Below are positions 1-10,599 of a stretch of DNA of 64,000 bases, piece by piece. Numbering within the stretch: position 1 is the first letter of the stretch; each line of letters begins with the position of its first letter. The stretch lies in contig CP048208.1 in assembly GCA_020541205.1 (NCBI GenBank), forward strand, positions 1,674,001 to 1,738,000. The letters run 5' to 3'. Source of the DNA: Candidatus Hartigia pinicola. GTDB lineage: Bacteria; Pseudomonadota; Gammaproteobacteria; Enterobacterales; Enterobacteriaceae. The position numbers and the translations under genes were made by a program. The notes under the pieces were generated by a model. That model ran no database searches. It saw only the letters and a list, made by a program, of their open reading frames with translations, and had not been told where the DNA came from.

Positions 1-3000
1 GGAGGAAATAATGCTATCTCCAAACCCCTCAAAGTAGAAAATATTCTTGTCGTAACTTTCACAGAAGCTGCAACAAATGAATTACGCAGACGTATTCGTG
101 AAAGGATTCATAACATGCGTCTTGTTTGTATCCGTAAAGGATTAGGTTTTAAAATCGACCCTGAATATTTAACATTACTTGAACAAATTAACACAAAGGA
201 ACAATTGGAGGTTTCCGCAAGTTTATTATTGACCGCTGAACGCCAGATGGATAAAGCAGCTATTTATACTATTCATGGTTTTTGCCAGAGGATATTAATG
301 AATAACGCATTTGAATCTGGCGTTTTATTTGAACAAACAATTATCCAAGATGAATACACAATTCAAAAACAAGCCTGCGCTGATTTTTGGCGACGACATT
401 TTTACCCTTTAAATTATTCAATGACGAAAGTTGTATTATCACATTGGAGCGAACCATTAGCATTATTATCTGATGTAAAACCTTTTTTACAAGGTAAGAT
501 ACCGCATATTAACACCAATAAAAATAAAGAAACATTTGAAGAACGTCATCAACGCTTAATTTCGTTAATAAAAAATGTGAAATCTTCTTGGCTTAATAAA
601 TGCAGTAAATTTGAAAAATTAATTACTAGTTCTAATGTTGATAAACGCAGCTATAGCTCACATTTTTTGCCTAATTGGCTAGATAAAATTCTAAACTGGG
701 CAGAAAAAGATACACAAGATTATCAATTACCAAAAGAAATACAACGGTTCTCTCAGGGAGTATTAAATGAAAAATCAAAAAATGGTATAGGACCTGAGTG
801 CATTGTATTTAGACAGATAGATGAACTTCTTGCTCAATCATTCACTATCAAAGATCTTATTATTCCTCTCGCAATTACTGAACTTAGGCAATCTATTAAG
901 CATGAAAAATATAACAGAAATGAAATGGGATTTGATGATTTATTAACTTGCTTACGTAATGCATTACAAGATGATAATTGCTCTTATTTAGCTAAGATTA
1001 TTAGCCAACGTTTTCCAGTGGCGATCATTGATGAATTTCAAGATACAGACACGCAACAGTATCATATATTCCACAGTATCTATCACCAAAGAAAAAACAA
1101 CGCTTTATTATTTATCGGTGACCCTAAACAAGCCATTTATGCTTTTCGTGGTGCAGATATTTTTACTTATATTCAAGCTAAAAAACAAGTACGTAATCAT
1201 TATACATCAATCACTAATTATCGTTCTTCTGAAGATATGATTAAAGCAGTGAATTGTATCTTTAGTCATTGTAATAATCCTTTTATTTTTGAACAAATAC
1301 CATTTCATCCCGTCAATTGTGTAACTAAAAATGTAGGAAAAACATTTTTTCATAATAAGAAAAAAGTAGAAGCTATAACATTTTGGCTAATCAATAAAGA
1401 TGTTATCTCAGTGGTAGAATATAAAAAAATCATGGCCTTAAAGTGTGCAGAACAAATTAGCCAATGGCTAGAAAGTGGTTTTCAAAATAGCACATTTTTT
1501 CAACATATAGATGATGAACGTATTCTGCTCTCAGCTTCTGATATAACCATACTAGTCAGAACTTTAAGTGAAGCAAAATTAATAAAAAATGCGCTAAATC
1601 AACTAAATATTCCATCTTTATTCTTGTCTAATAAAGACAATGTTTTTGAAACACAAGAAGCCAAAGATCTCTTATGGATCCTTCAAGCGATATTATCCCC
1701 TAACAAAGCACAAACTTTACGTACTGCACTGGCATCAGGTATCTTTAGCTTGCATGCGAAAGATATTGATACACTAAATTATAACGAAAAATCTTGGGGA
1801 AAATTAGTCGATGAATTCACTGAATATTCAGTAATCTGGCATCAACACGGTATACTGCCAATGATAAAGGTATTTATGAGAAAACGCAACATTGCCAAAA
1901 AGTTACTTTCAATTTCAGAAGGTCAACGTCGGTTAATAGATTTAATGCACATCAGCGAACTACTTCAAGAAAAATCGCTTCAATTAGAAGGAGAATGCAC
2001 ATTGGTACAATGGTTGAAACAACAAATCATGCACCCTGATTACCAATCAACTACACAAAAAATTCGTCTTGAAAACGATAAAAACCTAGTGCAAATTAGT
2101 ACTATCCATAAATCAAAAGGGCTTGAATATAAAATTGTTTGGCTACCTTTTGCTAGCAATTTTATACCACAATTACAAGCAATTTATCACAACAGAACAG
2201 ATTATAAATTTTGTCTAGATTTAACAAATCACGAGAAAAATTTAGCATTAGCTGATAAAGAGCGTTTAGCTGAAGATCTACGGTTGTTGTATGTCGCATT
2301 AACTCGAGCTATATATCACTGCAGTGTCGGAATTGCACCAATAATTAGAGGGAATCGCAAGAAAAATGGCAAAACAGATGTACATTTATCAGCACTAGGT
2401 TATTTAATTCAAAAGGGTCAAGCAGGGAATAGCACACTTCTATATGATAATTTGAAAGCACTCAATAGCAAGGTTATTAATTTTATTATTGTAAAACTAA
2501 CAGACTCAAAACCGCTATCTTTTAATCATACTGATAATAACGAGCTTTCTGCAAGACAGATTACGCATGTATTTAATGACTACTGGCGAGTGACTAGCTA
2601 TTCAGAGCTAAGTCATAGTAGTAGAGACAATAGTTATAATTACTCAACACTCTCATCTGAGCAAGTTTCCAGTTTTCTCGCACAAAATATAAACATTGTA
2701 CCTAGCACCGCAGTTACTTCCCAAGAAATAGATGAACTAATTTTTACTCAACATCAGTTTCCAAAAGGAACTGATTCAGGAATATTTTTACATCACTTGA
2801 TAAAAAATACTAATTTTTCAAAAGAAATTACGAACGAATGGTTAGTGCAACAGTTACAAGAAAATAATCTAAATACAAAATGGGCAAAAATGCTTCAGGA
2901 GTGGTTAAAAAATGTTTTTCAAGCACCTTTATCAAATAATGGATTATGCTTATCAGCGATACAACCTCATAACAAACTTCATGAAATGCAGTTTCATATA

Positions 3001-3474
3001 CCTATTACACCTTTCTTAGATTCACAATCTATTGATCAAATAACGCATAATCATGATCCATTATCAGCATCTTGTCAGCCTCTTAAATTTGAAAAGGTTC
3101 AAGGAATCTTAAAGGGATTCATTGATTTATTTTTTTTATGGAATGATAAATTTTATATATTAGACTACAAATCTAATCATTTAGGTGATGATGCAAAAAG
3201 TTATACTCAAGAAATTATGTATGAAGCAATGATTAACCATCGATATGATTTACAATACCAACTGTATTCATTAGCAATACATCGTTACCTCAACCAGCGG
3301 TTAATGAATTATAGCTATGATAATCATTTTGGTGGTATTTATTATCTTTTCTTACGCGGAATTGAACAAAATCAATCAAAAAACGGTATTTTTTTTTATC
3401 GCCCTACAGAAATATTTCTTGATAAATTTGATCAATTGTTCCGTACTGTTAACAACAATAGTATACAGTTATGA
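1..3474 (+). CDS. recB: RecB, exodeoxyribonuclease V beta subunit (5' end outside window)
   Basis: RecB is the 3'-5' SF1 helicase and nuclease subunit of RecBCD, which processes double-strand breaks for RecA. The frame is open from base 1, giving 1157 visible residues; E. coli RecB has about 1180. By alignment about 50 N-terminal residues, including the Walker A loop, lie upstream. Counting from base 1, visible motifs are VTFTEAA near residue 19, IIDEFQDT (Walker B, D344), GDPKQAIYAFRGAD from 373, TIHKSKGLEY from 701 and RLLYVALTRA from 761. The C-terminal nuclease site is complete: GFIDLFF (D1042) and LDYKSN (D1055, K1057). The ATG at 115 is internal, not the start. In E. coli recD follows directly; here 4.5 kb without a gene follows. 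RecC could lie upstream, outside the window. Several T homopolymers, including T9 near 3389-3397, do not break the frame. Confidence 0.97.
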   Translation, partial: GGNNAISKPLKVENILVVTFTEAATNELRRRIRERIHNMRLVCIRKGLGFKIDPEYLTLLEQINTKEQLEVSASLLLTAERQMDKAAIYTIHGFCQRILMNNAFESGVLFEQTIIQDEYTIQKQACADFWRRHFYPLNYSMTKVVLSHWSEPLALLSDVKPFLQGKIPHINTNKNKETFEERHQRLISLIKNVKSSWLNKCSKFEKLITSSNVDKRSYSSHFLPNWLDKILNWAEKDTQDYQLPKEIQRFSQGVLNEKSKNGIGPECIVFRQIDELLAQSFTIKDLIIPLAITELRQSIKHEKYNRNEMGFDDLLTCLRNALQDDNCSYLAKIISQRFPVAIIDEFQDTDTQQYHIFHSIYHQRKNNALLFIGDPKQAIYAFRGADIFTYIQAKKQVRNHYTSITNYRSSEDMIKAVNCIFSHCNNPFIFEQIPFHPVNCVTKNVGKTFFHNKKKVEAITFWLINKDVISVVEYKKIMALKCAEQISQWLESGFQNSTFFQHIDDERILLSASDITILVRTLSEAKLIKNALNQLNIPSLFLSNKDNVFETQEAKDLLWILQAILSPNKAQTLRTALASGIFSLHAKDIDTLNYNEKSWGKLVDEFTEYSVIWHQHGILPMIKVFMRKRNIAKKLLSISEGQRRLIDLMHISELLQEKSLQLEGECTLVQWLKQQIMHPDYQSTTQKIRLENDKNLVQISTIHKSKGLEYKIVWLPFASNFIPQLQAIYHNRTDYKFCLDLTNHEKNLALADKERLAEDLRLLYVALTRAIYHCSVGIAPIIRGNRKKNGKTDVHLSALGYLIQKGQAGNSTLLYDNLKALNSKVINFIIVKLTDSKPLSFNHTDNNELSARQITHVFNDYWRVTSYSELSHSSRDNSYNYSTLSSEQVSSFLAQNINIVPSTAVTSQEIDELIFTQHQFPKGTDSGIFLHHLIKNTNFSKEITNEWLVQQLQENNLNTKWAKMLQEWLKNVFQAPLSNNGLCLSAIQPHNKLHEMQFHIPITPFLDSQSIDQITHNHDPLSASCQPLKFEKVQGILKGFIDLFFLWNDKFYILDYKSNHLGDDAKSYTQEIMYEAMINHRYDLQYQLYSLAIHRYLNQRLMNYSYDNHFGGIYYLFLRGIEQNQSKNGIFFYRPTEIFLDKFDQLFRTVNNNSIQL

Positions 3475-6400
3475 AAAATCTTATTCAGAAAACAATAAAA
3501 TAATATTTGTTTATTTGATTCTCTCTTCTATTTTCCTACAATATCAAAAAACATAAAAATTTAGCATCCTTTATTATGATGGTGCTATCAAGTTTACACA
3601 CAAAAACTAATATATATTTGATATTAATTAATATTAATTCAGAAAAATAATTGTCTAATCATTATTTAAATTAGTAATAATATTTTAATTTTTGAAATAA
3701 ATATAATATATTATTTTATACATTAACAGTTGCAGTATAAACTTTATATATTAAATATTTTTAGTAAGATAAGAAAATAGTCTCTAAATATTTTTACTTA
3801 CTTGATAATGATAGAATACGTAAAACGTATAACTAATTTTGTTGTTAGTGATAGTTAAATATTTGTAACATTCAGCTGTGTAATTATAGAAAATCACTTC
3901 CATTGAACAAATATAACTCACTTTCATTAAAGCAATAATAAGCAACAATAACATATCAAAATTAATTTATTACTAAAAAAGTAAATATATAGATTATTTA
4001 ATAGAATTTCAAGAAACGATCTGATTTAATTATCATTACCAAATGAAAAATTAAAACTCTCCCTAATCAAGTCATAATGTTATATAAATGCATCCGAAAA
4101 AATGAGAAAATAAGAAATTATTTTATAGTTAAAAATGTCTTATTAATATAATACTGATCTTTTATAGCTTATCAAAATAGGTCACTTCTGTAAAAAATAA
4201 TATCATCAGAGATATATGTTAATTTACAAATATGAGACATTCTTGCAGAATCTTCAATAACCTGTTCATTGAACAACTTATCAACTCAGTGAGTTGAGAT
4301 TGTAGAATGATGAACTAAGTAGAGATATTGTATATATTTAAAATTATTATTTTTAGTCTTCTTTAACAATTAACAATTTAATTATTTAATTGTTTACTTT
4401 AATGATAAAATATCAATTAAAGATAATAATTATTAAGATTTAATATCTCCATTAATCTGCATACTTATTTTAAAATATTAAAAAATAATGATATTCAGGT
4501 TTTAATAAACAACATAAAATTCTAAAATTATAATTCATGAAAATTGAAATTAATACCCTATCTGAAGAAATGATATATAAATTTAATTAATACCATTAAT
4601 TCACTATTTAGTATAATGACTTTGTAAACTCAGAAAATAAAACAAAAAATTAAAAATTAACTTAATAAATCAGATAATATTCTAAGAAAATATTTAATAA
4701 ATATATTCTGCAATCAATGTGTTACAATCTGCTGTTATGATAACTAATTAGGATTTTTAAATTGAACGATATCACGACTCATGTCACTGATAATAAAGAT
4801 CAATTCGAGCACATTTTAATCTTTAATGTTACAACAAGAGATGCGCAATCAACATCTTGTTTTTTATAAAAAAGATGATTTTTTAAAAACGTCCATTATA
4901 AAATTTAAAAATTATCTATACATATTAGTTTAAAAAATATATTCCTCTGAAATCATTATTTATTTTATACATATTATAATAATAAAAAAGGTATTATCTC
5001 TGTATTTGACTGTAACATACTATGCAAAGTGATTCAAACAGTAATTGCTTTCTAAAATAAATTATTAATAGAGATAAATATAGAATTAATGTTTTAAAAA
5101 AGATTACGCTATACTAAGATTATAGTATGTAAAATTTCGTTATATGATGTAATAAATTCAAAACTTATTGAACATCAAGAAGTATTGTGAAATGTTAATG
5201 TTCCATTTATTAATGACCTAATCTAGTTGTGCAGATTCGTCTATTAATTATTTTTTATGTTTTCTTCAAAAGATAGTTAAATCATTTTTAAGATATACAA
5301 GTTATTTAAACTATATATTTATTAGATGATTCATGACTATAACTCAAAAGCTGAACAATAACATTAACAAATACATTTATAGAAAAAATTAATTATTTTA
5401 TTTTAATAATACTCAAATTTTTTACTATTATTATCACCTTGTACATATGCATAATAACTATATTACTCAACACATCTAAACTTTTCTAATACAGAACAAA
5501 TCTTTACAAGTGTCTTAATTGTTTTATTGAAGTGAAAATGATTAGGTCTCAATAAATTTCTAATATAAACATGCCTAAATTTTTATTAACATAATAGAAA
5601 TCACAATCTTATAAACTAAGTAACGCTAGTAAATCAATAACCATTACAATTATAAAAAATAACAAATTAAAAAATGACGTGACTAAATTTATAATTACGT
5701 ATAAGATAAGACCAACTTTATACTGAGAAATGTAAAACTGCTTGAAAATAAGCATTAATTTATAGCATATATTTAATTTCTTCAGCTCTCTGGTACCATA
5801 TTTTTATACTCTTAAGTAAAAATCTCCACTAGAAGAAAACATCTATCATGAGCTTAAAGATCATTTTAACTTTATTACTCGGATAATAAAAATATAATTT
5901 TACTAATTTAACAAAGTTAAATTTAATATTCCTAAGTTTTTATGCGTCGAATTCAAGACAGAACAAGAGTATATCCACATATTTTATGACAACCACGTCT
6001 GTGAAGTTTTTAAATACCTATGACTGTGAGTCTTACGCTTATATACCTAAGTAAAGTAAGAATTTTCTTGAAACTTAGTCCACCAAAAATCATCACAGAT
6101 ACACTCGTAATATATAATTACTAATTCTTCAGGATCCGTGTTAATTCTTTCAAAATTTCTGTATCAGATTAATAAAATTTATGCCTCAACACATGACGAG
6201 AAAGGTATATTGAAGGTTATAATATTTAGAATTTATGTTTAGAAAAGTAGAAAGAAAGTTTGTTTTAAAGTTAAATTACAACAGCAGTTTTAAAAAAGGC
6301 ATTTTATTTTAGCATCTTGAAAATACATGACAAATTTATTAACTAAACTTACAAGAATAAAATTCTTGTATTAATACAATCTATCAATTAAAATTTCATA

Positions 6401-7949
6401 CTAATTATAGCGATTTTATCTTTTTTCTTTAAACTCAAAAAACTACTTACATACATATTGTCTGCATAAAACCGCAAGAACATCATTTTTTATAATGTGA
6501 TGTTGTGAAAAAATGTACAATAATTTATACAATATAATAAGTAATAAGCAACATAAAATTACAAGCACGAATGAATTATTCATTATCATATTTTCTACCT
6601 TTAAAAATAAATAAAGATATGTTCAATATTAAATCCTAATAATAGTTAATAAAGCTAAAATTTACTCATATAAAAGTATAATTTTCAATAAATTTAAGAT
6701 ATTTAAACTATCTTTTCTTAATTTATTATAGTTACAAAAATAATGTTATCTTAAAAAATAATCTTTATCATAAAGCACATTTCAAAAAATATACTAGGAT
6801 GGACTAAATAAATTTAGTATAAATATTTTAAAGTGAAAATGTGATGTAGTAATTTTACCATATAAAACAAATCATCTTTTTACGAAACGACATTAAGTAC
6901 TTTGCAATAATTTTAGAGCGTTAAGATTTTGTTTAAGTATAATAACTTTATTAAGTATCATCATAATTTCAATCGTCATTAATAGTCAGGTGTGATTAAT
7001 CCAAAACTTAATCAAAAAATAACAAACTTCTTTCACAATCGTTGAAAACGAAATATTATAAAAAAAGTCAATTTGATTATGTCGTTGATATTAAAAATTA
7101 TTTACAAGTATGAGAAATTCATAATCTGATCATTATTATGATCTCATATTTTCAGATATCATGTATAATACATGAAGCTTGATCATTCAGATAAAAAAAA
7201 TACAAATACACTGTATACTGTCATTATAATTTCCAATGATTAGTTTTTATAACGTAAACTTTATTTACTAAAAAAATCTCACTAAATATCAAAAACTACA
7301 ATAAGTTTTAAAATATCTTTATTTAATTCATTAATTTAGTATATATTACTAACTACTATGCATAAATAATATTAAATACGCACTCAAAATATCTTACATA
7401 TTCATTAAATTCTTAAAAAAGTTGAATGAAAATATCACAAACAAACAAATTATACTTATAGGTTATTGTAAGCATTATCTATGTATGGATGATTTTAGGT
7501 TTTCTTTATTAAGTTTTATAGTATAGACAACCAAAATTTATAACTTAATAAATAATTAATACGGCACTATATTTATAAATAACTCATCTTATATGAACGT
7601 TCATTTTTAATTAATAATTATTATCTTATAATAAACTGTTGAGTATAGTCTTACAATTACAATCAACTCTTTTATACCTTCTCTTTTATATTGATATATA
7701 GATATAAATCATTATGGCTAATTAATAAAAAATTTTTACTCATCAATATGCAGCTAACTTTTTGTAAATAATATAAAATTTCAACATACTTTCAATTGAT
7801 GTTAGACCGGCTTTCACAACCAAACGAAAACTATAAAATTCTAACTCGACTAACATAATAATTATGAGAGTAATATGGAATTTCACGTAAATGCAGTTGA
7901 ATTTCTAATTATTAATTTTTATTACAACATGAATTAGGATAAACTGACT
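3475..7949. other. Gene-free A+T-rich spacer, recB to arnT
   Basis: These 4.5 kb hold no supportable gene on either strand. In E. coli recD and argA would follow recB, and I see no recognisable remnant of either: no Walker A glycine-rich loop in any frame. One stretch near 4762-4869 is richer in G+C than its surroundings and is listed separately. A small hairpin surrounds the near-palindrome CAACTCAGTGAGTTG at 4282-4296. No terminator with a U-tract follows recB. Confidence 0.7.
4762..4869 (+). pseudogene. Possible remnant of a gene start (unidentified)
   Basis: A 35-codon open frame starts with TTG at 4762, with AGGAT at 4750-4754 placed like a ribosome binding site. Its DNA is clearly richer in G+C than the surrounding spacer. 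It begins LNDITTHVTDN, which faintly recalls the start of thioredoxin (MxDKIIHxTD), but the CGPC active site is absent and the frame stops after residue 35. I do not recognise it with confidence. It could be the decayed 5' end of a gene or a chance open frame, since frames this short are common here. Confidence 0.15.
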
Positions 7950-9611
7950 ATGATAAATAATAAAATTACTTATTTAAAGTGGTGCTTGTTATTAATCTTT
8001 GTGTTAATAACTTATTTTATACCTCTTAATGGGCGTCTTCTTTGGCAACCTGATGAATTGCGTTATGCTGAGATCAGTCGAGAATTAATTTTAAGCTGTA
8101 ACTTTAATGTGCCTACTCTTCTTAATGTTCGTTATTTTGAAAAACCTATTTTTGGTTACTGGGTAAATGCATTTTTCCAAATACTATTTGGTGAAAATAA
8201 TATTTCTGTAAGACTTGGAGTTGTCTTTAGTACACTAACAAGTGCATTATTTATTTATCTTAGTGCAAAAATGGCGTGGGAAAAAACAATTATTGCATTT
8301 AATGCTGCATTCATTTATCTTTCTATGTTAATAGTACTCACTGTAGGCACTTATAATATCCTTGACCCTATTGTAACATCATTTATTACCATGACTATGT
8401 TCTTCTTGCAATGGGGGATGAAAACTAAAAAATTTTTCAAAAAACTAATCGCCTTTACTCTTCTAGGTATATCTTGCGGCTTGGGTTTGATGACAAAAGG
8501 TTTTTTAGTTTTAGTTTTATTTATGTTACTTGTTTTTTTTAACTCGATTTACTACAAGCAATTTAAAAAAATTTTCCCTTTTTTTCTTATCTCATTATGT
8601 GTGATGTGTATCATATGTTTGCCTTGGGCTATTATAATTGCAAAGTGCGAACCTGATTATTGGCATTATTTTTTCTGGATAGAACATATACAACGTTTTA
8701 TGTCTAATAATGCTCAAAATAAATCACCATTTTGGTTTTACATCCCAATATTAATTCTTGCAGTATTACCTTGGTTAGGCTATCTCCTTACATCGTTAAT
8801 CAATAGTTTTCGCAATAAAGGGCAAAATATCTATTTTTTATTGTGGTTTTTAATACCATTCCTTTTCTTTAGTATTGCAAAAGGGAAGCTGCTCACTTAT
8901 ATTTTACCATGTATTTCACCTTTAGCAATTTTAATAGCAACTTATCTTGATGAAGCGTTAGAAAAAAAAAACGTTAACATCATTCGTATTAATGCATTCA
9001 TTAATATCAGTTTTGGCCTGCTAACAGCAGGGATGATATTTTTTTCAAAAAATTTTAAAATACTGAATGTCTATCAGGCTCATGAGAACAATAAACTATT
9101 ATTAGCGATGAGCGCATTTATTTTTTGGGCATTAATTGGAATCATTTCATTGAGTCGCCGATATTGGATGCTTACTGCTGCTTGCACCCTTATATTAAGT
9201 TTAAGTATTGGGTATGTAATCCCTGAAAAAATTATTAGCAACAACACACCAGAGAAAATAATTAAAAAATATCAATCTAAATTATTAGATAAACCTTACT
9301 TATTAACAAATAATGTTGGATTAGGCACAGCATTGGCTTGGGTACTAAAACGTAGTGATATTTATATGTTGCATCAAACTGGTGAACTGGGATATGGATT
9401 AAAATACCCAGATTCTTCAAATCGTTTTTATCGTTTAAATCAACTCCCTGCGTTATTAGAGGAGCATAATTATCAAGATGTAGCACTGATAGTGGAAAGA
9501 TCTCAAGACCGAATATTGTCAACTTTACCTGGAAGGCCAAAAATTATTACAGAAGGAAATTTAGTATTTGTTTTATATGACAAGATTGAATGTTTTAAAA
9601 ATAAAAAATAA
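7950..9611 (+). CDS. arnT: ArnT, lipid A 4-amino-4-deoxy-L-arabinose transferase
   Basis: ArnT is an inner-membrane GT-C glycosyltransferase. It moves L-Ara4N from undecaprenyl phosphate to lipid A on the periplasmic side, lowering surface charge and protecting against cationic antimicrobial peptides. The protein has 553 residues (E. coli 550) and aligns throughout. It has a first membrane helix at about 10-26, then the periplasmic loop with DELRYAEISREL (residues 35-46, the conserved acidic pair) and RYFEKPIFGYW (61-71). A string of further membrane helices follows, and then a soluble C-terminal domain containing QTGELGYGLKYPDS. AGGA at 7936-7939 lies 10 bases before the ATG. The donor-making genes arnB, arnC, arnA and arnD, which flank arnT in E. 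coli, are not in this window, so the pathway must be encoded elsewhere or be broken. An A10 run at 8962-8971 and a T8 run near 8533-8540 lie in frame and could promote slippage. Confidence 0.96.
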   Translation: MINNKITYLKWCLLLIFVLITYFIPLNGRLLWQPDELRYAEISRELILSCNFNVPTLLNVRYFEKPIFGYWVNAFFQILFGENNISVRLGVVFSTLTSALFIYLSAKMAWEKTIIAFNAAFIYLSMLIVLTVGTYNILDPIVTSFITMTMFFLQWGMKTKKFFKKLIAFTLLGISCGLGLMTKGFLVLVLFMLLVFFNSIYYKQFKKIFPFFLISLCVMCIICLPWAIIIAKCEPDYWHYFFWIEHIQRFMSNNAQNKSPFWFYIPILILAVLPWLGYLLTSLINSFRNKGQNIYFLLWFLIPFLFFSIAKGKLLTYILPCISPLAILIATYLDEALEKKNVNIIRINAFINISFGLLTAGMIFFSKNFKILNVYQAHENNKLLLAMSAFIFWALIGIISLSRRYWMLTAACTLILSLSIGYVIPEKIISNNTPEKIIKKYQSKLLDKPYLLTNNVGLGTALAWVLKRSDIYMLHQTGELGYGLKYPDSSNRFYRLNQLPALLEEHNYQDVALIVERSQDRILSTLPGRPKIITEGNLVFVLYDKIECFKNKK

Positions 9612-10312
9612 ACATATCATCAAATTACTACTTATTACAGTACTTTAATTTTCATTAAAATTACCGCTATTTATAACAATGTATCATGTCTTTTTTTTAT
9701 GAAGATTCTGTATATTTTTAAAAAAAATCCATATCTAAGGGTATTACGCTTAAATATTTATATGATTAAATTATAAATTCTTAAAATAATAAATAAATGA
9801 TTTTTTAATAACGTATAAAGAAATACTATACTGACGAATGCACTTTTGTAATTAACTAAACGTATCAAAAACTATTTTTTACACACCTACTACAATCACA
9901 ATATCAATAAGCTCATTACATTATCAATATAATCATATAAATTACAAAATACATTTATATAATTTTTAAGAACAGTCAACGTTGATATATTATTTTATAG
10001 AATTGCAACAAATTATCAAACTACACTATCAAGATATCATATTATAGAATTAAAAATAGATAAAATCATTTCATTGATTACATAAAGTGATTTTGTTTCC
10101 TGAGTGACAAACTATCTTCACTTAAAGATATTATGACATCACAAAAATATCAACACTTAACGTATATTTTATAAAATATTCAAATATCTAAAAATAATAT
10201 TGAGATTTTCGTTTAAAACAATCAAATATTTAGTAACTTTTACGAAGACAGAAAAAACTCAACAACATTAAAGCATTACATAAAACAATCCATCTTTATA
10301 TACTGAAATATT

Positions 10313-10342
10313 ACATTAATTTTACCTTTAAAGGATTAATGT
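10313..10342. other. Inverted repeat, 8-bp stem with nested palindrome
   Basis: ACATTAAT at 10313-10320 pairs perfectly with ATTAATGT at 10335-10342. The intervening 14 bases contain the palindrome CCTTTAAAGG. The stem is mostly A:T, and such repeats arise by chance in DNA of this composition. No gene is adjacent. Confidence 0.35.
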
Positions 10343-10576
10343 AGTAATCTGTAATTTCATCGCTTCAAGCTCAAAACTCACTATATCCGATCTGATTTTT
10401 ATCTATAGATCAAAAAATTTACCTTATTAAAATTTCTAGAAAAATACAAAAATCTAATAATGACTTTCGATAATTACTATTAATTTTTTTAACTAAGTCA
10501 TTCAGTGAATATGATATATTTCCCATGATGTAATCATGAAATTCAAATATTATTTTAAAATAAAGATTGTCACTAA

Positions 10577-10599
10577 ACTATTTTCGACTGGAAAATAGT
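10577..10599. other. Stem-loop, 9-bp perfect stem
   Basis: ACTATTTTC (10577-10585) pairs perfectly with GAAAATAGT (10591-10599) around a GACTG loop. A second hairpin, ACTACTA/TAGTAGT with an 8-base loop, lies at 10659-10680. No U-tract follows the first stem, and no gene lies within 900 bases, so a terminator role is not supported. Confidence 0.35.

Noticed and set aside
9277-9540. Open frame of 87 residues antisense to arnT
   Set aside because: It is a shadow of the arnT C-terminal coding sequence on the other strand and has no independent support.
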